A DNA stretch of 64,000 nt, from positions 1 through 64,000 of the forward strand of contig FR902145.1 in the NCBI GenBank assembly GCA_000437895.1. Reading direction: 5' to 3'. Position numbers and translations under genes: made by a program. Numbering within the stretch: position 1 is the first letter of the stretch; every line of letters starts with the position of its first letter. The stretch is from Clostridium sp. CAG:914. GTDB lineage: Bacteria; Bacillota_I; Bacilli_A; RF39; UBA660. Shown here piece after piece: positions 8,246-17,638 of the stretch. A model generated the notes under the pieces. The model made no database searches and was not told the origin of the DNA. It saw nothing but the letters and a program-made list of their open reading frames with translations.

Positions 8246-8946
8246 TTATCTCTATTATTAGCTACTATCAAAAATAATCTAAATATTTGTAATAGCGTTG
8301 TAGTCAAAGAAGCAACGTAAGTAAGAGCAGCAGAAGTTAACATTCTACTCATACCATTCTTTTCATCACTATTTAACATATCCAATTTTTCTATTTCCTT
8401 CTTTGCTCTATTTGAAGCATTAAATTCGACAGGTAGTGTTACTAATTGAAATAACAACATTGCCATAAGTAAAGCGATACCAATCATAGCAACATTATAA
8501 GAACTAAACAATAATCCAATAAACACTACGATATATCCCAATCTTGTACTAAAATTAACAAAAGGTACCAAAAAACTTCTAATTCTTAAAAAATTATAGC
8601 CTTCCTTATCTTGAATGGCATGACCACATTCATGAGCAGCCACTGCTACAGAAGCCACAGAAGCATCGTGAAACACTCTGGAAGATAATCTTATTACCTT
8701 TCTATTAGGATCATAATGATCAGTTAAAGTTCCCTTTGTTTCTATTACATCAATATCATTTAAATTATTAGCATCAAGAATAGTCCTAGCAGCATCATAA
8801 CCTGTTTTATTCTTAGCATTTACATGTCCTTTATATATTTTATAATTAATATTAATATATACTTGTGATGCTAAAGTAATCAAAAAACCAATTAATGGAA
8901 TAGTCCAATTTATTATAATATATAAGTCATAATCCACAAACATCAT
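8239..8946 (-). CDS. yugP: Zinc metallopeptidase, YugP family membrane protein
   Basis: The 235-residue protein has an N-terminal membrane helix, then the zinc motif HECGHAIQ (about residues 104-111) in an AVAAHECGHAIQDKEGY context, and two or three further helices (about 125-165 and 205-230). It matches the YugP/DUF2268-like neutral zinc metallopeptidase family of membrane proteins, whose substrate is not known. It starts 4 bp after the cysS stop with its own RBS (GAGAGGATG context) and is almost certainly co-transcribed with cysS. Confidence 0.9.
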   Translation of the reverse strand: MMFVDYDLYIIINWTIPLIGFLITLASQVYININYKIYKGHVNAKNKTGYDAARTILDANNLNDIDVIETKGTLTDHYDPNRKVIRLSSRVFHDASVASVAVAAHECGHAIQDKEGYNFLRIRSFLVPFVNFSTRLGYIVVFIGLLFSSYNVAMIGIALLMAMLLFQLVTLPVEFNASNRAKKEIEKLDMLNSDEKNGMSRMLTSAALTYVASLTTTLLQIFRLFLIVANNRDKN

Positions 8947-8950
8947 CCTC

Positions 8951-10348
8951 TCATTTTATTATTTCATATATTGTTCCTTCTCTAGTGTCTTTAAGTACAA
9001 TACCCTCTTCATTAAGTTTATTACGAATTTCATCAGCTAAAACATAATTCTTTTCCCTCTTAGCCAATTCTCTTTTTTCAATCATTTCTTGTATATATTT
9101 TTTCTTATTAGAATCAACATCATTAGTATTACTCTTCATCAAATCTAAAGATAAAACTTTATCAAACTCTAAAACCAACTCTCTCTTAGTAGCATCATTA
9201 ATATCACTCTTTAAAACTTCATATAGAACTGTTAAAGAATTAGATGTATTTAAATCATCTTCCAAAGTCTCCTTAAATTTAGTAATATACATCTCTTTAA
9301 TATTCTTATCAACTACACCATTATTTTTTAAGTTAGCTACCCTATTAAGTAGCTTTTTATATGCATTTTCTGCTATATCTAAAGATTCAAAAGTAAAAAT
9401 CATTTGTTTCCTATAATGAGATTGTAAGCATAAAAATCTATAACTCAAAGGATTATAACCCTTTTCTTTTAATAAAGAAACAGTTAAAAATCCCCCTTTT
9501 GATTTACTCATTTTTCCAGTAGAATCATTTAAATGTTCTGTATGGAACCAATAATTACCCCATTTATGACCAAGGTAACTTTCTGCTTGAGCAATTTCGT
9601 TCGTATGATGTGGAAATATATTATCTACACCACCGCAATGTATGTCTAAGTATTCTCCTAAATATTTAATAGAAATACAAGAACATTCAATATGCCACCC
9701 AGGATACCCAAGTCCCCAAGGACTATCCCATTTTAACTCCTGACTATCAAATTTAGATTTTGTAAACCATAAAACAAAATCATTTTTATTTTTCTTATTA
9801 CTATCAATAGAAACGCCTTCCCTTACGCCTTCCATCAAATCATCTAAAACATGATTAGATAATACATAGTAGTCTTTTAATTTAGAAGTATCAAAATAAA
9901 CATTACCATTAGCAAAATAAGCATAACCCTTCTTAATTAACTCTTCTATAAAATTAATATAATAATCAATCATGGAAGTAGCAGGTATAACAGTTTCGGG
10001 CCATTTAATATTTAATTTATTACAATCCTCTTTAAAACAATCCGTATAATATTTAGCAATATCCATAACAGACTTATGCTCTCTTTTAGCACCTTTAAGC
10101 ATTTTGTCTTCCCCAGTATCACCATCACTGGTTAAATGTCCAACATCAGTTATATTCATAACCCTTTTAACATTATATCCAACAAAGTTAAGTGCCTTTT
10201 CAAGCACATCTTCCATAATGTATGTTCGCAAATTACCAATATGAGCAAAGTGATATACCGTAGGACCACACGTATACAGAGTCACTACATCTTTATTATT
10301 AGGAACAAATTCCTCAATCATCCTTGACCTAGTATTATATAATTTCAT
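8951..10348 (-). CDS. cysS: Cysteinyl-tRNA synthetase
   Basis: The 465-residue class I synthetase charges tRNA-Cys. Zinc ligands start with TLYTCGPTVYHFAHIGN, which includes the HIGH-type signature HIGN. The KMSKS loop reads GKMSKSKGGFLTV, and the CxxH-type zinc block SCISIKYLGEYLDIHCGG and GGVDNIFPHHTNEIAQ are present. Length is normal. The C-terminal anticodon region ends in LADEIRNKLNEEGI. In many Bacilli cysS is followed by mrnC; here it is followed by yugP instead. An AGGAG ribosome binding site precedes the ATG. Confidence 0.97.
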   Translation of the reverse strand: MKLYNTRSRMIEEFVPNNKDVVTLYTCGPTVYHFAHIGNLRTYIMEDVLEKALNFVGYNVKRVMNITDVGHLTSDGDTGEDKMLKGAKREHKSVMDIAKYYTDCFKEDCNKLNIKWPETVIPATSMIDYYINFIEELIKKGYAYFANGNVYFDTSKLKDYYVLSNHVLDDLMEGVREGVSIDSNKKNKNDFVLWFTKSKFDSQELKWDSPWGLGYPGWHIECSCISIKYLGEYLDIHCGGVDNIFPHHTNEIAQAESYLGHKWGNYWFHTEHLNDSTGKMSKSKGGFLTVSLLKEKGYNPLSYRFLCLQSHYRKQMIFTFESLDIAENAYKKLLNRVANLKNNGVVDKNIKEMYITKFKETLEDDLNTSNSLTVLYEVLKSDINDATKRELVLEFDKVLSLDLMKSNTNDVDSNKKKYIQEMIEKRELAKREKNYVLADEIRNKLNEEGIVLKDTREGTIYEIIK

Positions 10349-10438
10349 AAAACTCTCCTATTCATATTTATTGTATCATTTATTTAATAATTTTAAAATA
10401 CTTAAAAGAAATATCCCACAATTTCCCTTAAAATATAT

Positions 10439-10795
10439 TTATCTAACTCTCTCCAAATATACAATAGTATTTCTTTTTCTGTACTCTTCTCTTTTTTTAT
10501 CAATACTACCACACAAACGTATAAACATTTCATTAGATAAACCATTATCAATAAAATAACAATTTATAATGTTATAAACATCTTGAATCATTATACACTT
10601 CTTATCATGAACATAACTACAAAAAATATCTAAAAATATATCTTCATAATCTATTCTATGTATACAATGACCAAATTCTCTAATAATTAATTTTAATTCA
10701 TAATCAGAAACTCTATTATCAATACAGTTTATTACACAAAAAGCATTAATTTCATTTATTGTATTCCTAAGAGGGAATATTACAAGTTCTAGCAA
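10439..10795 (-). pseudogene. 3' part of a probably frameshifted gene of unknown function
   Basis: This frame encodes a helical stretch with segments such as LRNTINEINAFCVINCID and EYELKLIIREFGHCIHRIDYE-like acidic and basic residues. The only upstream start is a TTG at 10795 that lies inside the previous frame and has no ribosome binding site. It is more likely the +1-frame continuation of the ORF at 10767-11186, with the shift at or before the CCC-TCT-TAG stop. Joined, the product would be about 245 residues. I do not recognise the family. The alternatives are a sequencing indel, a true mutation, or programmed +1 slippage at CCC-T. Confidence 0.5.
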
Positions 10796-11186
10796 TAGAT
10801 ATAGGAATAACCATCTTTTTCCCTCTAGATAGTCTATTTAAAGTATCTTTATACGTATTTAAAATATCCCCAACTTCTTTTTTAGAAACATTATAATTAG
10901 TAAAATAATTTATATTTTTAATAAAGTCTCTGTTTTTAATACAAACATTTCTACTTTTTTTATTTAATTGACATTTTAAAGTTTCAATTATATAACTAAG
11001 TAAAATATAAAATAGACGACTATAACAATTAATATCATCGTCATAATTAATAGTTATTAATTTGTCGTATATAATATTTAAAAGGATTTCTAATGTCGTA
11101 TAATTAGTATTATTTCTAACTCCATATCTTATAACAGAATCATTAAATTCTTCTAATACTAAATCTATAACTGCTTTTTTATTCAT
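10767..11186 (-). CDS. Hypothetical protein (5' part of a probably frameshifted gene)
   Basis: This 139-residue, helix-rich, cytoplasmic-looking protein starts MNKKAVIDLVLEEFNDSVIR after AAAGGAG. It ends at a TAG in the context CCC TCT TAG G, and the next frame continues open for another 110 codons without a usable start. The middle part (KNRDFIKNINYFTNYNVSKKEVGDIL) has no motif that I recognise. It lies upstream of cysS on the same strand with a gap of about 90 bp, and faces the SipW locus on the other side. Confidence 0.6.
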   Translation of the reverse strand: MNKKAVIDLVLEEFNDSVIRYGVRNNTNYTTLEILLNIIYDKLITINYDDDINCYSRLFYILLSYIIETLKCQLNKKSRNVCIKNRDFIKNINYFTNYNVSKKEVGDILNTYKDTLNRLSRGKKMVIPISIARTCNIPS

Positions 11187-11338
11187 AAAAGACTCCTTTT
11201 TTAAATGATATTCTAATAAAATTCCTACTTAATGTCAAGAAAAACAATTCTTATAAACACATTAAAGAAATTTAATTTATACATTTATATATTTTTTAAT
11301 TATCTATGTTCAATTATTAAATATCGTATACCTTTTTC

Positions 11339-11368
11339 TTGTCAATTGAATAAAAACTATGATATAAT
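11339..11368 (+). promoter_or_regulatory. Sigma-A promoter of surface-fibre locus A
   Basis: TTGTCA at 11339 and TATAAT at 11363 are separated by 18 bp, with CTATGA just before the -10 box. The first gene of the locus starts 15 bp downstream with a GGTGGT ribosome binding site. Confidence 0.75.
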
Positions 11369-11383
11369 TATAATGGTGGTAAA

Positions 11384-11878
11384 ATGAAAAAAGTAGCAAG
11401 AACAATTCTAATATGTATATATTTTATAATAACTATTTTAATAACATATTGCTTACTATCCTATAATAAATATAATGTATCAGAATTTAAAGACAAATAT
11501 CTATTGGTTCTTAAAGAAAATAATAAATATTATCATAAAAGTGATTTATTAATTATAAAAAAAACAAATAATTATCAAGAAGGAGATACAATATTTTATT
11601 ATGACGGATATAATTCATCAGCAAAAGTAAAAATAAGTAAAATTAAAAATATTGAACTAGTAAAAGAAGATTATTCACTTTATACTTTAGAAAATGATTT
11701 AACAATTAATGCTGATAGTATTCTAGGTACTACTAAAAATACCACATCATACAGCATATTAGGAAGTATATATTCAATAGTCACCTCAAAATGGGGCTAT
11801 CTAATAATAATTATTATGCCTATGCTTGCTGCCTTTATTTGCGAAATATATCAAATAATAAAAGAAGTAAAACGATAG
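11384..11878 (+). CDS. Signal peptidase I (S26B/SipW-like) homologue without catalytic residues
   Basis: The 164-residue protein has the SipW-like layout: a helix at residues 6-26, a beta-rich middle and a C-terminal helix (about 137-158). Where active enzymes have SGSMEPT followed by KGD, this one reads VLKENNKYYHKSDLLIIKK, so the catalytic Ser is missing. The THRV block is replaced by KVKISKI, so the His is gone too. It is a paralogue of the protein at 30110, sharing the NKYNV/NDYNI segment and a GSIYSIVTSKWGYL-like C-terminus. I infer a non-catalytic partner or chaperone of the active peptidase at 16479. It is the first gene of locus A. Confidence 0.75.
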   Translation: MKKVARTILICIYFIITILITYCLLSYNKYNVSEFKDKYLLVLKENNKYYHKSDLLIIKKTNNYQEGDTIFYYDGYNSSAKVKISKIKNIELVKEDYSLYTLENDLTINADSILGTTKNTTSYSILGSIYSIVTSKWGYLIIIIMPMLAAFICEIYQIIKEVKR

Positions 11879-11885
11879 GATTAAT

Positions 11886-12806
11886 ATGAAAAAGAATAAA
11901 TTAAATAAGAAAAAAGTATATATTACTTTAGGAATTATTTTACTTATTATTACTATCGGCTTAAGTTACGGTAGGTATGCCTACAATGGTATAAAAGATT
12001 TTTATCTAGCAAGTAAAAATTTCTATTTTAATAGTGATAAATTAAAACAAAATAGAGCAATATATCAAATAGACAATTGGTCTGGAGTAGACCCTTATCT
12101 ATTAACTATTAACTTAAATAATAGTAAAAATAATTTAGTACACGCCAATACTGATATTGATTATGAAATAAGTTATGTTTGTTCGTCAAATGCTTTATGT
12201 TCAACAAGCAAAACAAATGGAACACTGTATGAAGATAGCATAACGGATTACTTCACAGCACTAATTACACCCAATGCAGCCTTGCAAAATGATGATGAAG
12301 TTTGGATGGAAATAACCGTTAAAAGTACATACCCATACAAAAAAAGTTTAAGTGCTAGATTTATTTTTAAAGTAGGAATACCAGGTATTTCCTATGCCAT
12401 TGATGACGTCAAAGGAAGACCATATTTTGACCTTAGTGTAACTAATACTACCGATTATTATTTGGTTAAAGAAGCCTTTGGTACATATGAAATCAATCAA
12501 AGAATAGATTATAACACCTATTCAAGTTTAAGCGAAGAAGACAAAGCAAAATGTGCCCTTCCCTTAATAACATTAACCTTTGACCCAAGTGTTGTTATTT
12601 TAGATATGACAAACACAGCATATTTAAATGCTGAAAATTATACAACCACAGAAATAGACGGTTATAATTATGTTAATAGTATTAGCTTTCGCATTGCCCT
12701 AGAATCAAGTGAAGCCGTTAAATTCTACAAAGCAAATGCCAATATGGATTATACTTATCCAATAGTTAATAATACATCAATTGTTGATTTTGAATATTCC
12801 CAATAG
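11886..12806 (+). CDS. Type II membrane-anchored or SipW-type exported surface protein
   Basis: The 306-residue protein has a Lys-rich start (MKKNKLNKKK), one hydrophobic helix (about residues 12-27) ending in GLSYGRYAYNG, and a long extracellular beta-rich domain. The SYGRY junction resembles SipW-type cleavage sites, where a small-residue motif is followed by an aromatic residue. The outer domain includes a Cys-x5-Cys pair (CSSNALC) that could form a disulphide. I do not recognise the fold. Its place behind a signal peptidase homologue and the paralogous organisation suggest a secreted or membrane-held fibre component. Confidence 0.65.
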   Translation: MKKNKLNKKKVYITLGIILLIITIGLSYGRYAYNGIKDFYLASKNFYFNSDKLKQNRAIYQIDNWSGVDPYLLTINLNNSKNNLVHANTDIDYEISYVCSSNALCSTSKTNGTLYEDSITDYFTALITPNAALQNDDEVWMEITVKSTYPYKKSLSARFIFKVGIPGISYAIDDVKGRPYFDLSVTNTTDYYLVKEAFGTYEINQRIDYNTYSSLSEEDKAKCALPLITLTFDPSVVILDMTNTAYLNAENYTTTEIDGYNYVNSISFRIALESSEAVKFYKANANMDYTYPIVNNTSIVDFEYSQ

Positions 12807-12819
12807 TGAGGTGAAAAAA

Positions 12820-13797
12820 ATGTCTAATAATATATCTAAAGAATATGTATCGTTTGCTAAAAAAAATATCTATGAATATCTAAAAATCATTATGAATAAA
12901 AAGTTTAAAAAAGATATAGCTGATATTCTAGTAGAAGAATACATGTCAGTAAGATACTATAATTATTTTGAAATAAAACATAAAAATAGTGTAACTAATA
13001 TTAATTATTACCTAAAAAACAAAGCCAAAGAATTAATAGATACAGATAATGAAGACTATATTAATGATGTTAAGAACACTTATCTGTCATTTAAGTACAT
13101 ATTATATTTTGATTCTGTTTTAGAATATGATTCTCTAAAAGATCTTATCATTGAAATTGAAGATTTCAGAATGAAAAAAATGGAATTATATGGCGAAGGC
13201 TTTCAAAACGAATTAGCCAACTTAGTAAAAAGTAATACAAAGAGAAAAAAAATATTTCTTGAATCATTTGATAATGATAAGTTTACCTTAACATTAAAGA
13301 AAACAAATAATAAAAATGTCTTAATTACAGACTTATCACACAATATAACTTTTCCTAAAATATATAGTGAATATTCCAAAAATAAAGTATACAATAGTGG
13401 AATCGTTAATGAAGATAAGACATTTATTATCTATCATTTAACAAGTTTACTAATCTTAAATAATGTTATAAAAGGAGAATATGATAAAAAATATATTGTA
13501 GACTTTCCATTAAGCATTTTTGAAAAAAAAGATAAACTTAATAGACTTTTAAATACTATTGATAGTGACGTAGTTAAAGATAACATAATTATAAGATTTA
13601 CTTATAGCAACTACCTAGAATATAAAGAAACGATAGATAACTTAATTAAGTTAGGATACAAGTTTTGTATTGAATTAGATGAACAATTTGATTATCAAGA
13701 AAAAAGTAAAATATGGCTTGAATTATTCACATATATTATTGTTACAGATGATTTAATATATGATATAGATAATGATAAAATAATTATTAAAGAGTAG
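12820..13797 (+). CDS. Cytoplasmic hypothetical protein of the fibre locus
   Basis: The 325-residue protein has no signal or membrane helix. The ATG at 12820 follows GTGAGGTG; an upstream in-frame ATG at 12781 lies inside the previous gene without a site. The N-terminal half is helical. The C-terminal 100 residues (IIIRFTYSNYLEYKETIDNLIKLGYKF, in parts) vaguely recall an EAL-like strand-helix pattern but lack the EAL signature, so I do not assign it. It directly precedes the McrB-like ATPase gene (gap 10 bp) and is likely part of the same complex. Confidence 0.6.
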   Translation: MSNNISKEYVSFAKKNIYEYLKIIMNKKFKKDIADILVEEYMSVRYYNYFEIKHKNSVTNINYYLKNKAKELIDTDNEDYINDVKNTYLSFKYILYFDSVLEYDSLKDLIIEIEDFRMKKMELYGEGFQNELANLVKSNTKRKKIFLESFDNDKFTLTLKKTNNKNVLITDLSHNITFPKIYSEYSKNKVYNSGIVNEDKTFIIYHLTSLLILNNVIKGEYDKKYIVDFPLSIFEKKDKLNRLLNTIDSDVVKDNIIIRFTYSNYLEYKETIDNLIKLGYKFCIELDEQFDYQEKSKIWLELFTYIIVTDDLIYDIDNDKIIIKE

Positions 13798-13807
13798 TAG
13801 GTGAAAT

Positions 13808-15331
13808 ATGGATACATTTTTTAGATTTTTATATGAATTTTTATCTCAGTTCTTTTCTGGTTTCATTTTAACTTTTAAAGGATTTATAAAAGGCCTTTGT
13901 AGTATGTTTAACATTCCCAAATATATTGCAATTGTAGGATTTTATAAAGATGATTTCAGTATACCAGAATGGTTTTTAGTATCCTTAGCTATTATTGCAC
14001 TAGTAGCTATAATTTGTGGCTTTGGTTTTATTATCTACTTCTTAATAAGAAAGTATATTCGCTTTCGTAAAACAATTGTAGAACAAGAATCACTACTCGA
14101 AGAAGTTGCGTCATTAAATAATCAAGTGGCCACACTAATGTCTGAAAAAGAAAGTATTTTAGCTATGAAAGTATCTCATTTAGGACTTAAACCAGACGAA
14201 GAAGATACTGACATTGAAAGTGATAAAGAACAAAAAGAAGTTGATACTACTACAAGTAGATTTCCAAAACTTACTGCTGTTGATAATGACTATGCCAACT
14301 ATAAAGTAGCCAATTATGGAAATAACTTTAACCTTGAAGAATTAGTTGAAAACTTTAGAAACTTTGCCGCTTCTCATTTACGACTTTATTACAAACCAGA
14401 GATGATAAGATTATTTATTTCAGCCCTTGCATCTACTAAACTGGTAATATTACAAGGTATATCTGGAACAGGTAAAACATCCCTTGCCTATGCTTGGGGA
14501 AAGTTCTTAAAACACGACTCATGCGTTGCATCTGTACAACCATCATGGCGTGATCGTACTGAATTATTTGGATATTTTAATGAGTTTACTAAAAAATTTA
14601 ATGAAACAGATGTCTTAAAAGAAATATATCAAGCAGGATATACAGATGACGTTTATACAGTTATCCTAGATGAAATGAATATATCCAGAGTAGAATATTA
14701 TTTTGCTGAAATGTTATCTATTCTAGAAATGCCTAACAAAGATGAATGGATAGTAGAATTAGTATCTAGTGCTTGGCCAGACGATCCTAAAAATATAGTT
14801 GAAGGAAAATTAAAAATTTCTCCTAATGTTTGGTATATTGGTACAATTAATAACGATGACTCAACTTTCATGGTTACAGATAAAGTATACGATAGAGCAA
14901 TGCCACTTGATATTAATGATAAAGGACAAGCTTTTGATCCTATCGACGTCCCAGCTCAAGATATAAACTATTCATATCTTGATAAGTTGTTTTCTGAAGC
15001 CATGGAAAAACATCCAATATCACAAGAAACTTTAGACAAAATAAACGAAATGGATGATTATGTTATAAAACATTTCCGTATAGCTTTTGGTAATCGTATA
15101 GTAGCACATATGAAAAAATTTGTTCCCGTATATGTAGGATGTGGTGGGGATGAAATAGACGGTGTAGATTATTTCATAGCCAGAAAGATATTAAGAAAAT
15201 TTGAACAATTAAATATTTCATATATCAGAGATGAAATAGATGGATATATTGATTTCTTAGACAAAACATTTGGCAAAGGAAAAATGAAAGAATGTGAAGA
15301 ATATTTATTAAGACTAAAAAAATTAACATAG
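13808..15331 (+). CDS. Membrane-anchored McrB-like AAA+ ATPase
   Basis: The 507-residue protein has a hydrophobic N-terminal stretch and a clear membrane helix (about residues 55-80), a coiled coil (about 90-125), then an AAA+ domain. Walker A is GISGTGKTS (217-225), followed by VQPSWRDRTELFGYF, Walker B VILDEMN (285-291) with NISRVEYYFAEMLSILE, and a sensor region TINNDDSTFMVTDKVYDRA (348-366). These blocks match McrB, the NTPase of modification-dependent restriction systems. The DUF2357-like partner follows 10 bp downstream, as McrC follows McrB. Unlike classical McrB there is no DNA-binding N-terminal domain; it is replaced by membrane anchoring, which suggests work at the membrane. Confidence 0.85.
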   Translation: MDTFFRFLYEFLSQFFSGFILTFKGFIKGLCSMFNIPKYIAIVGFYKDDFSIPEWFLVSLAIIALVAIICGFGFIIYFLIRKYIRFRKTIVEQESLLEEVASLNNQVATLMSEKESILAMKVSHLGLKPDEEDTDIESDKEQKEVDTTTSRFPKLTAVDNDYANYKVANYGNNFNLEELVENFRNFAASHLRLYYKPEMIRLFISALASTKLVILQGISGTGKTSLAYAWGKFLKHDSCVASVQPSWRDRTELFGYFNEFTKKFNETDVLKEIYQAGYTDDVYTVILDEMNISRVEYYFAEMLSILEMPNKDEWIVELVSSAWPDDPKNIVEGKLKISPNVWYIGTINNDDSTFMVTDKVYDRAMPLDINDKGQAFDPIDVPAQDINYSYLDKLFSEAMEKHPISQETLDKINEMDDYVIKHFRIAFGNRIVAHMKKFVPVYVGCGGDEIDGVDYFIARKILRKFEQLNISYIRDEIDGYIDFLDKTFGKGKMKECEEYLLRLKKLT

Positions 15332-15341
15332 GAGGTATCTC

Positions 15342-16463
15342 ATGAATGAACTTGAAATAATAAACTTATATGAACAATCTGATGACAATAAAAATAAAGA
15401 TTTCTATGAAAACATAAATTCAAATTTAAGAGTAGTTACCAACTATGATAAAACTAGTACTAATTTTGAATGGTTAGACATTATGGAAGACACTATTAGA
15501 TACCTTGATAACATTTTAAGAAATCCTAACAGGTTCATAGTTAACGAAGAAGATATAGTTAAGATTGAACTTGCTAGAAGAGTAACTGTAGAAAGCATTA
15601 AACACTTATCAAAGAATACCAATTTAATTCAAGATATTGATAAAAAAACAGGTGATGTAAAACCATCAAAAATATTAAATATTAATAAAGAAGAGAGTTT
15701 TAATACTTATGAAAATCGTTTTATATATAGTTTAATAAAAAATATGCAATTCTACATAACCCGAAAAAAGAGAAACATTTCTAATTCATCAATGTCTCTC
15801 AAAGACAATAAAAGAATGGAATATAATGCAACAAGTAAATTAGGAAAAGAAAATGTTAATATTTCAATGGCAATAGATTCTAAAATGGATCAAAAACATA
15901 ATGAAAAAGATGAAAGTGGTTTATCAATAACTGAGAGAATTGAAAAACTTGAACTCCAAATTTCCGATTTAACTTGTTCTCAAGTATATCAAACCATTGA
16001 CAAAATGCATATATCACTAGTAACTTCACCAATAAAAAAGACTAATGTTATATTAAAAAATGTTAATTTCCAATATGCAGTAAAATTATGGAATTATATG
16101 CAAACACACTCAGATGATGATACAGAAAGAGAAAAAACTAACAAAGATTATCAGGAAAATGGAGAATTAAAGAAAATGATTGATGAATCCTTTCTTCTTG
16201 ATTACTTAGTTTTAGATTCTGTCAATAAAAAAGAAGCAAAAAAAGCTCCAAAAGAAAAACTATCTGAAAAATTAGTCGGTAACATGATAGAAAAAGTAAT
16301 AAGTATTGACTCTACAATAGATGAAGAAAAATTAAAAGAAATAGTAGGGAAACAATACAGCGTTATTAAATATAAAACGGTAGTTAATGAAAAACAAATA
16401 GAAAAAATATTCAAAAAACATTTAGATAAATATCTAGATGATATAAATGAAATAAAAATATAA
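15342..16463 (+). CDS. DUF2357-like (McrC-related) protein, partner of the AAA+ ATPase
   Basis: The 373-residue soluble protein contains ESFNTYENRFIYSLIKNM (about residues 117-134), the signature of DUF2357, the domain found in McrC-like partners of McrB ATPases. A helical region with DITER-like and LELQISDLT segments follows. I see no PD-(D/E)xK nuclease motif at the C-terminus, so DNA cleavage is unlikely. The AGGAGGT ribosome binding site is strong. Together with the gene before it, this forms an McrBC-like pair stripped of the nuclease, inside a secretion locus. Confidence 0.75.
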   Translation: MNELEIINLYEQSDDNKNKDFYENINSNLRVVTNYDKTSTNFEWLDIMEDTIRYLDNILRNPNRFIVNEEDIVKIELARRVTVESIKHLSKNTNLIQDIDKKTGDVKPSKILNINKEESFNTYENRFIYSLIKNMQFYITRKKRNISNSSMSLKDNKRMEYNATSKLGKENVNISMAIDSKMDQKHNEKDESGLSITERIEKLELQISDLTCSQVYQTIDKMHISLVTSPIKKTNVILKNVNFQYAVKLWNYMQTHSDDDTEREKTNKDYQENGELKKMIDESFLLDYLVLDSVNKKEAKKAPKEKLSEKLVGNMIEKVISIDSTIDEEKLKEIVGKQYSVIKYKTVVNEKQIEKIFKKHLDKYLDDINEIKI

Positions 16464-16478
16464 ATAAATGGTGATAAC

Positions 16479-17036
16479 ATGATAGAAAAAATAAAGAATA
16501 ATAAGGTATTAAAAGTATTAACGATGATAATTAAAGCAATAGTTTCTTTATTTATAGTAATTGTTGTAAGTATTATTTTCATTCAAAGAATTTCTGATAA
16601 CAAACTATCCTTAGGTGGTTACAGTATATATACAATTATAACAGAAAGTATGGTACCAAAATACCAAGTTGGAGACATGGTAATTGCTAAAAAAATTGCA
16701 ACTTCAGATTTATCCGTAGAAGATGATATTGTATATATGGGACAAAAAAGTGATTTTGCAGGAAAAATTGTAACCCACCAGATAATTAAAATAGACACAG
16801 AAAAAGGAAAAAGAGTCTTCCATACAAAAGGTATTGCTAATACCATTGAAGATCCCTTGGTAGAAGAATCACAAGTTTTAGGAAAAGTTATCATGAAAAG
16901 TAACATATTAAGTTTTATTAGTAAAATAGTAAATAATCCTTATGGCTTTTATTTCGTTATCTTTGTTCCTTTTGCTATTCTTTTAGTAATGGAAATAACA
17001 GACTTTGTTGAAGAAAAAAAAGATAGCAAAAAGTAG
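16479..17036 (+). CDS. SipW-like signal peptidase I of locus A
   Basis: The 185-residue protein has an N-terminal membrane helix (about 12-34) and a C-terminal helix (about 157-175). The catalytic Ser57 lies in ITESMVPKYQVGD and His100 in KIVTHQIIKI, the Ser-His arrangement of the ER-type/SipW branch. At the usual Asp position (TKGD) it has TKGI (Ile119), with an Asp five residues later. Such enzymes process TasA-type fibre proteins, whose signal peptides end before an aromatic residue. The TasA-type gene follows 8 bp downstream. It is probably active, but the missing Asp leaves some doubt. Confidence 0.85.
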   Translation: MIEKIKNNKVLKVLTMIIKAIVSLFIVIVVSIIFIQRISDNKLSLGGYSIYTIITESMVPKYQVGDMVIAKKIATSDLSVEDDIVYMGQKSDFAGKIVTHQIIKIDTEKGKRVFHTKGIANTIEDPLVEESQVLGKVIMKSNILSFISKIVNNPYGFYFVIFVPFAILLVMEITDFVEEKKDSKK

Positions 17037-17044
17037 GTGATTTA

Positions 17045-17638
17045 ATGGATAAATCAAAAAGAAAAAAAATAATAAAAAAAGTAAAATTTAAAACACTTTT
17101 TTTATTAATGATTACCTTAGCTTCAAATAGTTTTGCTTGGTTCATATATACAACCAAAGTATCGAGTAACATTAGTGCTAAAGTAAGAGAATGGAATGTA
17201 AGCTTTGATGTAAATGGTGAAAATGTTGAAAAAACAATTGAAATAAATATTGATTCATTGTATCCAGGAATGACCACTTATACTCAAACATTAACTGCAT
17301 CAAATAGTGGTGAAGCAAGAGCGCAAATAAGCTATGAAGTAATTCGAGCTAATATACTAGGAGATGACCTTACAAGTATGAATTACAGTGATATCCAAAT
17401 AATTAATTATCTCCGTAGTTATTATCCTTTTTCAATTGATTTTCATGTATCTAACGATATTGTTCAAGCAAATAGTGAAGAGACTGTTACTATATCTGTT
17501 TCGTGGCCATATGAGTCTGGTCAAGATGAAGAAGATACTAAGTGGGGTAATCTCGCTTATATATATCACTCATCTCATCCCGATACGCCAAGTATAGACT
17601 TAAGTATAAAAATAACAGCCTACCAAATAGAAGAATAA
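17045..17638 (+). CDS. TasA-like protein with SipW-type signal peptide
   Basis: The 197-residue protein has a long basic N-terminus, a hydrophobic core (residues 17-29) and SNSFAWFIYTTKVSSN, the SipW-dependent signal pattern in which cleavage falls near an Ala-Trp-Phe block. The mature part is beta-rich with YPGMTTYTQTLTASNSGEARAQISYEV, the kind of immunoglobulin-like layer seen in TasA/camelysin relatives. A role as an extracellular fibre or accessory subunit is inferred. It follows the SipW-like gene directly and ends in a bidirectional terminator. Confidence 0.8.
   Translation: MDKSKRKKIIKKVKFKTLFLLMITLASNSFAWFIYTTKVSSNISAKVREWNVSFDVNGENVEKTIEINIDSLYPGMTTYTQTLTASNSGEARAQISYEVIRANILGDDLTSMNYSDIQIINYLRSYYPFSIDFHVSNDIVQANSEETVTISVSWPYESGQDEEDTKWGNLAYIYHSSHPDTPSIDLSIKITAYQIEE

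Noticed and set aside
15342..16463. Active McrBC restriction system
   Set aside because: The DUF2357 protein shows no PD-(D/E)xK motif and the ATPase has a membrane helix instead of a DNA-binding domain, so restriction is not supported.
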